A stretch of DNA of 24,074 nt from assembly GCA_963808125.1 (NCBI GenBank), contig CAWEEP010000068.1, positions 1 to 24,074 of the forward strand. Reading direction: 5' to 3'. The notes below the pieces were generated by a model. That model was not told where the DNA came from, searched no databases, and saw only the letters and a list, made by a program, of their open reading frames with translations. This DNA comes from CAWEEP01 sp963808125 (GTDB lineage Bacteria > Chloroflexota > Dormibacteria > Aeolococcales > Aeolococcaceae). Position numbers and translations under genes: made by a program. This document shows positions 15,556 to 23,294 of the stretch, one piece after another (position 1 is the first letter of the stretch; each line of letters begins with the position of its first letter).

Positions 15556-18500
15556 ATGCGCCTAACCCTGACCTTCCGGTCTCCGACCGGGAGCCGCCAC
15601 TGTCTGGTCATTGCGGATCCGTCAACGTCGGTCGGCGGCCTCTTCCCGCAGTGGGATGCCCCCGTGTTCGTGGGCTCCCGGCCTGTGGATGGCGCCGCTC
15701 CTCTGGCCGCCGGCGTGGTCAAGCAGGGGGCGATCCTCGACCTGGGGTCACGCCGCGCGGCGCCGGCGGTTCCCGAGGCCGGGCAGCCGTGCTCTGCTGG
15801 TCGCCGGGGGGCCGGCCACCGGCTCCTGGGCACCGCTGCCGGTAGGGGTGACCGAGGTGGGCCGGGCCGCTCCCATCCGACTGGGCGACCCGAGCGTCTC
15901 ACGGGCGCATTTCCGCGTCAGCGTCGAACCCGACGGCGAGGTCACGGTGGAGGACTGCGGATCGCGGAACGGCACTCGCGTGGACGGGACCCCGCTCACC
16001 GAACGCCGCCGTCTCGAGGGCGGCGAGCTGATCAAGGCCGGCGAGTCCCATCTGACCGTCGTCGCCGCACCGATGGCGGATGCTGCCCTGACCGCGACCG
16101 GCGACGGCTGCATGGACTTCAGCCGCCCGCCGCGCATCCGTCCCCCCGAGCGTGCCCACGGCATCGTCATGCCCAACCCCCCGGCGCCGCCGACCCGCGC
16201 CCCGATCCAGATCCTGACGCTGATCGCACCGCTGCTCGGGGCGGTGGCGATGGCCTTCATCGCCCACCAGCCGGCCTTCCTCGCCATGGCGGCGCTCAGC
16301 CCGATCATGGCGATGGCGACCAGGCTTTCGGACCGGCGCCGGGGGAAGAAGGGCCACCGCAGCCAGATGGAGGACTACCGGCGGCGCGAGGCGGAGGTCC
16401 GTGCCGACGTCGCCCAGGCTCTGCGGGACGAGCTCTGGCAGCTGCGCGACGCCTATCCCGATCCGGGGACCGCGGTGCTGTGGGCGGGGATGCCCTCCAG
16501 CCGGCTCTGGGAGAGGCGCCCCTACGATGACGACTTCCTCACCCTGCGCATTGGTGCCGGCACCCGCCGCCCCGTCCTGGAGGTCACCGGTGGCGGTGAG
16601 GAGGCGCAGTCGACGCCGCTCCTCCTCCAGGACGCGCCGGTGACCCTCTCCCTGCCGTCGTGCCGGTCGCTGGGGATCGCCGGCGACCGCGCCAGGGTCC
16701 GCGACCTGGCCCGTGCCATCGTGGCGACACTGACAGCCACGCACAGTCCGCGGGACCTGGTCATCACCGTCCTCACGGACCAGAAGGCGGATGCCGAGTG
16801 GGAGTGGGTGCGCTGGCTCCCGCACTGCCGGCCCGAACGCGCCGACCTGGCCCTGTGCCGCGTGGGCAATGACCCATCCACCACCGCGGCCTGGGTGGGT
16901 GAACTGGCCGACCGGCTCGCGGAGCGGCGTGAGCGGGCTCGCGAGCGCCGGGAGGAGGCTCAAGCGGCGCATCTCGTCATCCTCGACGGCTCGTACCGGC
17001 TGCGCCAGGACCACGCCGTCGGCCCGCTCATCAAGGCCGGTGGCGACTTCGGCATCCACTTCCTGTGTCTCGACGATCTCGCCACCCAGGTGCCCGAGGG
17101 CTGCGGGGCGATCGTCGACCTGAGCAGCGATCAGCCGGAGACGCTGGCCAGCCTGCGGCGCACTGGAGAGCCGCCCGTCGAGGGGATCCGGCCCGACCGG
17201 CTGGGCGCCGCCGCCTCGGAGAGGCTGGCCCGGGCGCTCGCGCCGCTGCGCGACACCGGGGCCCAGCAGGTGGGGGGGCGGCTGCCCGCCTCCGTCCGCC
17301 TGCTCGAGCTGCTGCGGCTCGACCCGCCCGGGCCCGACCGGGTTCGGGAGCTGTGGCAGCGCGGCCGCACCACCGCGGTCCCGATCGGGCTGGACGCCGA
17401 CCGGCCCTTCCTCCTCGACCTCGCCCAGGGACCGCACATGCTGGTCGGAGGCACGACCGGGTCCGGCAAGAGCGAGCTGCTCCAGACCATCGTGGCCTCC
17501 CTGGCGGCCCACAACCGCCCCGACCAGATGACCTTCGTGCTCATCGACTACAAGGGAGGGGCGGCGTTCCGCGGCTGCGTCGACCTGCCCCACACCGTCG
17601 GCATGGTCACCGACCTCGACACGGCCTCGGTGGAGCGCGCCCTGGTGTCGCTGCGAGCCGAGCTGCAACGGCGCAAGGCGGTGCTCGACGCCGCCGACAA
17701 GCCGGACATCCTCCGCTACTGGGGCGCCATCGGCGACCGCCGCGACGTCGACCCGCTGCCGCCGGCTGGTGCTCGTCGTCGACGAGTTCAAGGTCATGGC
17801 CGACGCCATGCCCGATCAGCTCAAGGCGCTGGTGGACATCGCCGCCCAGGGCAGGTCGCTCGGGGTTCACCTCATCCTCGCCACCCAGCGGCCGGCCGGG
17901 GCGGTGACCGGCGACATGCGTGCCAATGTCAACCTCAGCATCGCGCTGCGGGTGGCCACGCCCCAGGACTTCGGTCGATGTCATCGGCGTCGCCGACGCC
18001 GCCCGGCTCTCCCCCGAGCACCCCGGCCGCGCCTTCCTCCAGGTCGGCACGGCTCGGCCCCTTGCCTTCCAGGCGGCCCGGGTCGGCGGGCTGCGCCCCG
18101 GGGTGCGCCCCCGCGAGGACACCGTGCTGGTGCGGGAGGTCCCCTGGCTCGACGTGGGCCGGCCACTCCCGGTCAGCGAGGCGGCGCCTCCCGCGCCGGA
18201 CGATCCGACCGACCTCTCCGTGCTGGTGGAGGCGATCCGCGCCGTCGCGGCGGACCTGGAGGTCACCGCCCAGGACCCGCCCTGGCAGCCCCCGCTGCCC
18301 GACAGCGTGTCGCTCGCCGAGGTCGGCGCCGCCGGGCCGCTACGACTCGGCGTACGGCCGGATCGACATCCCCACCGAGCAGCGCCAGGTCCCCGCCGTC
18401 TACGACCTGGAGCATCAGGGGCACCTCCTGGTGGCGGGGGCGCCGCGGTCCGGACGGTCGACGTTCCTGCGCAGCCTGGCGGTCGCCGCCGCCGCTACTC

Positions 18501-19806
18501 CCGTGGCGGACCTCCACCTCTACGCCATCGACTGCGGGGGCGGCGGCCTCACCTCCCTGGGCCTTCTGCCGCAGTGCGGAGCGGTGGTGACGCCGGCCGA
18601 CCCCGATCGCGTCGAGCGTCTTCTCGGACGGCTCAACCGCGAGCTGATCGCGCGGCTCCAGCTGCTCGCCACCGCCGGGTGCAGCGACGTCACCGAACTC
18701 CGGGCGAGCCTCGCGGCGCAGGCCCCGCCCTACATCCTGCTGCTGGTGGACCGCTATGACGCCTTCGTCTCCCAGTTCGAGCAGGCGGACAGCGGCCGGC
18801 TGGTCGGCCAGCTCCAGAACCTCGTCCAGAACAGCCTGTCCGGCGGCTTCCGGCTCGTCCTCACCGGGGACCGCAGCCTGGTCACGGGGAGGATCGCGGG
18901 GATGGTCGAGGCAAAGCTGGTGATGCGGCTGGCCGACCGGACCGACTACGCGGTCGTCGGGCTCTCCCCGCGGAGCATTCCGGCCGAGTTCCCCACCGGC
19001 AGGGCGTTCCTCATGCCGGGCGGCGCCACCGTCCAGGTTGCCCACGCCGGACCGTCCGCCGACGGCGCCTCGCAGAGCGGGGCGATCCGCGACCTCGCCG
19101 AGCGCGCGCCACAGGCCGCCGCCGGGGGGCCCTTCCACGTCGACGCACTGCCCTTCCGCGTCTCCGTGGGCGAGGCTCTGCGCCTGCCCTGTCCGGGTGA
19201 CGGGGCCCTCGCCGGCGTGGGCGGCGACGACCTTGCGCAGGTCCGCGTCGACTCTCCGGTGGTGCTCGTCCTGGGCAGCAACGGGTCGGGCCGGAGCACC
19301 GTCCTGGCGACCCTCGCCGCCTCCCTGGTGGGTCAGCCGATGCCGATCTCATCCTCATCACGCCGCGGCGTTCGCGGCTGCCAGAGCTCCTGGCGAGCGT
19401 CGTTGCGGCGCGGGTGTTCGGTCCGGCAGAGCTTGACAGCCCGGCGCTGTCCGAGGCCCTCGACGGCATCGGCCCCCGGTCGGTGATCGCCGTGGACGAC
19501 GCGGAGATGCTGGTGGACCACCCATTGGCGAACCGGCTGCTCACCCTGCTGCGCGGCATCCGCGACGGCGGTGCGCGGTTCCTGGCCGCGGCCGGCATCG
19601 ACGAGGCGGCCGGGGGTTTCCGCGGCATCGTCCCCGAGCTGCGCAAGTTCAAGTGCGGCATCCTCATCGCCCCCACCCAGGTGACCCAGGGCGACATCCT
19701 GGGCACGCGCCTGCAGCGCTCGATGGTGGGGAGCGCCATCCCGATGCGGGGGGTCGTCGTGAATCAGGGGAGCGCCGTCACCGTCCAGATGCCCGTGCCG
19801 GACTGA
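15556..19806 (+). CDS. eccC: EccC/EssC-like FHA-FtsK/SpoIIIE T7SS ATPase (five frame breaks)
   Basis: Membrane ATPase that recognises and drives export of WXG100-type substrates. Corrected length ~1415 aa. Order: N-terminal beta-grasp-like segment (from MRLTLTFRSPTG); FHA domain (VGRAAPIRLGDPSVSRAHF, then CGSRNGTRVDG); two membrane helices (nt ~16200-16325); a linker; then three FtsK-like modules. Module 1 has Walker A GGTTGSGKS (17447-17473) and Walker B LVLVVDEF (17766-17789). Modules 2 and 3 have GAPRSGRS (~18437-18460) and GSNGSGRS (~19274-19297), with Arg for the Walker Lys. Overall order closely matches Streptomyces FHA-FtsK proteins. Frame breaks are at ~15780, ~17763, ~17971, ~18342 and ~19340; each is bridged by family-like sequence in the next frame. 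Error is likelier than decay. Confidence 0.88.
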
Positions 19807-19822
19807 CCGGCGCCGCGCTGAC

Positions 19823-19836
19823 GGGGAGCGCTCCCC
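19823..19836. promoter_or_regulatory. Perfect 14-bp palindrome at the right repeat edge
   Basis: GGGGAGCGCTCCCC, 16 bases after the eccC stop and 100 bases before the second WXG100 gene. It could be an operator for the WXG100 promoter or a weak eccC terminator. It forms the exact outer limit of the 406-bp inverted repeat. Confidence 0.4.
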
Positions 19837-20228
19837 ATTGCGCCCCCCCACAAGCTCCTGGTACGTTCCCGCCATCCCCATCGAAGCACGATGCGCCCGG
19901 GCACGAGGGGGACCGTAGAGGGCGCGGGGCCAGCCAATGATCATCAGGGTCACCGCCGACGATCTCACCACCGTGTCCTCGTCACTCCAGTCGGGAGCCA
20001 CGGAGATCACCAGCCACCTGCAGAGCATGCAGGCGCAGGTGAACAACCTCATCGAGGGCGGCTGGCAGGGCGCCGCGTCGTCGCAGTTCGGCACCCTCTA
20101 CCAGCAGTGGAATCAGGGAGCCGGCCAGCTCAACCAGGCGCTGCAGGGGATCTCGACGCTGCTCTCCAACGCCGCCACCACCTACGCGCAGACTGAGCAG
20201 GCCATCGCCCAGTCGATGCAGCAGGGCT
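19823..20228 (+). repeat. 406-bp inverted repeat, right copy
   Basis: Reverse-complement partner of 15095-15500. Includes 114 bases of leader and the WXG100 gene to the first base of its stop. Sequence similarity ends abruptly on both sides. The intervening 4.3 kb (15501-19822) is essentially the eccC gene. Confidence 0.95.
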
Positions 20229-20230
20229 GA
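19937..20230 (+). CDS. WXG100 (ESAT-6-like) protein, copy 2
   Basis: 97 aa, identical in sequence to the product of 15093-15386: WXG turn at Trp43-Gly45 and the YAQTE export signal at 83-87. It is the first gene of the right cassette, starting 130 bases after eccC on the same strand, so it may be co-transcribed with eccC or use a promoter in the repeated leader. Only a GGGG-type weak ribosome-binding site precedes the ATG. Identical proteins from both cassettes suggest one common export partner feeding two effector sets. Confidence 0.95.
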   Translation: MIIRVTADDLTTVSSSLQSGATEITSHLQSMQAQVNNLIEGGWQGAASSQFGTLYQQWNQGAGQLNQALQGISTLLSNAATTYAQTEQAIAQSMQQG

Positions 20231-20302
20231 GGGGCCAGTGGACCGCCGGTGGGTCGCGGTGACGTGATCCACCGGCCCCGTGTTCGATAGGCGGCGAAAG
20301 TG

Positions 20303-20611
20303 ATGGGCGGGAACGGCACGGGACCGATCTCGGTCGATACGGGTGCTCTGGCGCAGACGCCCTTCGCCGCCGTGGCGGAGGACATCGCGACGGCCGGCAG
20401 CCACGCCTGCGCGGGTCTGGAGCCGGCCATCGGCGCGGCCGGCCCCGCGTTGCTGGCCGAGTCCATCGCCAGGCTCGTGGCCGCGATCACGCTCGGGTCG
20501 CGGGCCGCCATGCTGGCCGTCACCGGCCTCGGCTATGCGGCCGCCGGTGCGGCGGCGGACTACGCCGCCCACGAGGCCGCGATCCAGCATCTCGAGGATG
20601 GCCTGCGATGA
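20303..20611 (+). CDS. Small helical T7SS partner protein, ~102 aa
   Basis: Alanine-rich helical protein; ATG 20303 or the adjacent in-frame GTG 20300 may start it. There is no WXG tripeptide, but the last helix carries a YxxxE export signal (YAAHE, about residues 87-91) and the size fits the WXG100/Lap-like class. A hydrophobic stretch (~48-82) is unusually apolar for this class. Its stop overlaps the ATG of the next gene by 4 bases, mirroring the 96-aa/431-aa pair on the other side of eccC, so it is probably the partner of the effector encoded next. It differs completely in sequence from the left-hand partner. Confidence 0.75.
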   Translation: MGGNGTGPISVDTGALAQTPFAAVAEDIATAGSHACAGLEPAIGAAGPALLAESIARLVAAITLGSRAAMLAVTGLGYAAAGAAADYAAHEAAIQHLEDGLR

Positions 20612-21965
20612 GCTCCACCGGGCTGGTCATTCCAGAAGGCGATCCCAGCGGGATCGGCTCCGCCGTCTCCGCACTGGAGGCGGGCGCCTCCGCGCTCGAC
20701 ACCGTCGTGGCGCACGTCGGCGGCGCGGCGACTTCGGTCCTCGCTGACTGGGAGGGTGCCGCGTCCGATGCCTTCGAGAAGGCCGCGTCCACGGTGCACG
20801 CCGGGCTCAGGGCCCTGGCGGGACACCACGGCGATGCAGCCGCCGCGCTCGCCGCGTACGCGGCGGCCCTGGCGGCGGCGCAGGGTGCGGCCAAGCTGGC
20901 CGTCGGCGGGTATGTGGAGGCGGAGCGCGCCTACGCATCGACCATCGCCCAGTTCACCGCCACCGGGCAGACCGCCGATGCGCTGGCGGCCGCCGCGGCC
21001 CATCGGGCGGAGCAGGACGCCGCCGGCGCCCTGCGTGCGGCGTGGTCGACCGCCTCCGCGCAGTGCGACGACGCGACCGGAGACGTGGCCCGCGCCGCGA
21101 GCACGTGCGCCATCGCGCTGGATGACGTCGCGAGCGCGATCGGGTCGCTCACGCTGCACCAGTTCGTGGCGGCCCTGAACTGGCCGGGGACTGCGCTCGG
21201 GCCCCGGGCCTCATCCCCGAAGCCGCGGCCTTCGCCGCGTGGCTGCGCACCGCCCGGGCCATGGCCTCCAACGACTGGGACTACCTGGCGACGCTGAACC
21301 CCGACGCGTACGCCACGATGATGAGCACCGCGGACCAGTTCGGAACGGGCAGTCTCGAGGCCCTCGCCGCGCAGTACGGCTACGAGGGGTTGGTCGCCGG
21401 CGACCAGTTCACCAACGCGGCCCGGGCCGCGGTGCCGCTGGGCCCGGTCACCGGCCTGATGGACGTCGTGGGCAAGGCCGCCCTCGGTCTCGGCGCCGCC
21501 ACCGATGTCCTGACCATCGCCGACCCGCAGTCGAGCGGCCTCGACAGGGGCATGGCCGCGGTCAACCTGGTGGGGACGGGGATGGCCGCGTCGACGCTCA
21601 TCCTCGGCGCCAACGCCGTCGCCGACTGGATCCCCGTCGTCGGCGAGGTCGTCATGATCGGGACCGCCCTCTACTTCACGGGCACCTTCGTCGCCCAGAA
21701 CTGGAGCACCATCTGCCATTGGACGGATGACGTGGGCGGCGCGATGGCCACCGGCTACGACGCGACCAGCCATGCCGTGGGGACCGCCGTGACCGCCACC
21801 GAGCACGCCGTGGGCACGGCCGTCAGCACGGGGGAGCACGTCGCCGGGGACGTCACCCACGTGGTCGGTCAGGGGGTGGACACGGCGCTGGACGGCGCCG
21901 AGAGCACCGGCAGCACGCTGGTGCACGGCGCGGGTCAGTTACTCTCCGACCTCAACCCGTTCTGA
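20608..21965 (+). CDS. Candidate T7SS effector with N-terminal WXG domain (right cassette; frame broken near 21200)
   Basis: About 452 aa once corrected. Residues 1-110 form a WXG100-like hairpin: ADWEGAASDAF gives the WXG turn (Trp48-Gly50) and GGYVEAERA gives YxxxE (Tyr102-Glu106). More Ala-rich helices follow to ~190. The first frame becomes Pro/Arg-rich after about 21198; the next frame continues with GLIPEAAAFAAWLRTARAMASNDWDYLATLNPDAY. The break is in the run GCCCCGGGCC and one missing base explains it. Next comes a hydrophobic stretch (AVADWIPVVGEVVMIGTALYF) like that of the left effector, then five 11-residue repeats (nt 21768-21932) and a final LSDLNPF. No known toxin motif. Also possible: a structural or membrane-acting T7SS substrate. 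Confidence 0.72.
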
Positions 21966-21966
21966 G

Positions 21967-22524
21967 ATGCCAATGTTGAAGCGATCCCAACCCCAAAGCG
22001 CTCCTCAGCTGCTCCTGCGATGGTCGTACGCCTTCGAGGCCGGAGAGTTGCGCGACCCGTCGCAGAGCGATGGAACGCTGGAGCCTGACGAGCGGTTCGC
22101 CGTGCGCATCGCCCCAGTCAAGCAGGTCACCTTCTCCGCCACGCCGAACCTCGAGGTGGCCACGACAGGGGCGACGGGAAGCCTCGTGGCCACCGACCGC
22201 CGGGTCACCCTCCTCGACGGGATCGCCGTTGCCGGTCAGTGGCTGTGGGGGGCCGACGTGTCCGGGGTCACCAGCATCTACAACGGCCGCGGAGTGCTGT
22301 GGAGCCCGTCGGCACAGCGGCACGCGGAGGGTGCGCGCCAGCTGGAGGGGCTCGTCGTTCCCGCCTACACATCCCACCTGGATCGGGTCTCCAGGGATGA
22401 GGTCCTGGCCGGCATGCTGCAATTCATGAAGGTGCAGGTCGCCTGGCGCGCCGGCCAGCCCGGAGGCATAACCGCCTGGCGCGAGGAGTTCACCGCCAAG
22501 AACGCCGATCTGCTGGACCGCTGA
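21967..22524 (+). CDS. Hypothetical protein with a possible PH/GRAM-like core
   Basis: 185 aa, ATG two bases after the effector stop. No signal peptide or membrane helix. The middle region (about 65-120: GSLVATDRRVTLLDGIAVAGQWLWGADVSGV) has the strand pattern and ATDRRV motif seen in bacterial PH- or GRAM-like domains; the assignment is weak. Its place immediately after the effector suggests immunity, chaperone or accessory function. The next gene starts on the last base of its stop codon. Confidence 0.65.
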   Translation: MPMLKRSQPQSAPQLLLRWSYAFEAGELRDPSQSDGTLEPDERFAVRIAPVKQVTFSATPNLEVATTGATGSLVATDRRVTLLDGIAVAGQWLWGADVSGVTSIYNGRGVLWSPSAQRHAEGARQLEGLVVPAYTSHLDRVSRDEVLAGMLQFMKVQVAWRAGQPGGITAWREEFTAKNADLLDR

Positions 22525-23294
22525 TGGCCCTCCCTGCCCCGGCCCGCGACCTCGACCGCTACAGCGTCGACGAGCTGCGCGCCGGCGGCGTCGGTCGCAT
22601 CGGGTTTCTCCAGCCCCTCCTCGGTGGGGCCGGGGACGACGACGGCGGAGCGGCGCAGCGTGCCGCGGCCCACCGGCTGGTCCGCCGTGGACTGCTCGTC
22701 GGGTCGGGCTCGCGGTGGCGGGTGGCGGGCACCCTGGCCACCACCCTCGGCGCTGTCGCGGCCGCCCGGTCGTTCGCCGGATGCGCGCCCGGAGGCGGAT
22801 CCGGCGGGCTCGACCGCCTGCTCTTCGGACGGCTCGGCGCCACCGACCTGGTCCTGGACCTCATGCCGGAGGACGGCGGCTACCACGCCCGGCTGCTCCG
22901 CATCCCCGACGCAGCCCAGCAGGTGGTCGACGACCTGGGGCTGGAGGGGACCGCCGGGGACGCCACCGCGGCGGCGACCGACGCCGCTCCGGAGTGGCCG
23001 CTCGTCGAGCGCCGCCTCGACGGCGCCCCGGTGGAGGTGCGGATCGAGTCCGCCGCCATCGACGGACCCGAGCGTCCGATGCTTCAGCAGCGGCTCCAGG
23101 TGGTGACCACCGGGAACGAGCGGTGGCTGGTGCTCGGCGCCTGCCGCGGGGCGCAGACGTGGCGGGCGGCGGCCCCGTGCGGGCCGGGGCGGGCGCGGTC
23201 GGCGATCGCCTCCATCCTGGCGGGTGACGCCGTCCGGCTGTCGGGGGGCTCCCTGCCACGCCGCCGCCACTGGGTACACTCCTCCCCGCCATGA
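22524..23294 (+). CDS. Hypothetical T7SS-linked protein, possibly EspG-like
   Basis: 256 aa, ATG overlapping the previous stop by one base (TGATG), and ending in a 4-base overlap with prfB. Soluble, without signal peptide. An N-terminal helical part (DRYSVDELRAGG, then AAHRLVRRGLLVGSG) is followed by an alternating strand/helix region rich in acidic and hydrophobic residues. The order, a short winged-helix-like piece with a 'RGL' turn then a larger domain, loosely recalls EspG-type substrate chaperones of ESX systems, which are of similar length; I cannot confirm this without a profile search. It is intact in frame. Confidence 0.6.
   Translation: MALPAPARDLDRYSVDELRAGGVGRIGFLQPLLGGAGDDDGGAAQRAAAHRLVRRGLLVGSGSRWRVAGTLATTLGAVAAARSFAGCAPGGGSGGLDRLLFGRLGATDLVLDLMPEDGGYHARLLRIPDAAQQVVDDLGLEGTAGDATAAATDAAPEWPLVERRLDGAPVEVRIESAAIDGPERPMLQQRLQVVTTGNERWLVLGACRGAQTWRAAAPCGPGRARSAIASILAGDAVRLSGGSLPRRRHWVHSSPP

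Noticed and set aside
15899..17809. 636-aa open frame on the minus strand
   Set aside because: Lies entirely antisense to eccC; His/Gly/Arg/Gln-rich low-complexity translation typical of the reverse of high-GC coding sequence, no domain.
15556..19806. Programmed frameshifting in eccC
   Set aside because: Five breaks at unrelated sequences, without a common slippery motif; similar breaks occur in other genes, so error is more likely.
15095..20228. Inverted repeats as ends of a transposon
   Set aside because: They contain a whole WXG100 gene, there is no transposase or integrase between them, and no flanking target duplication was seen.
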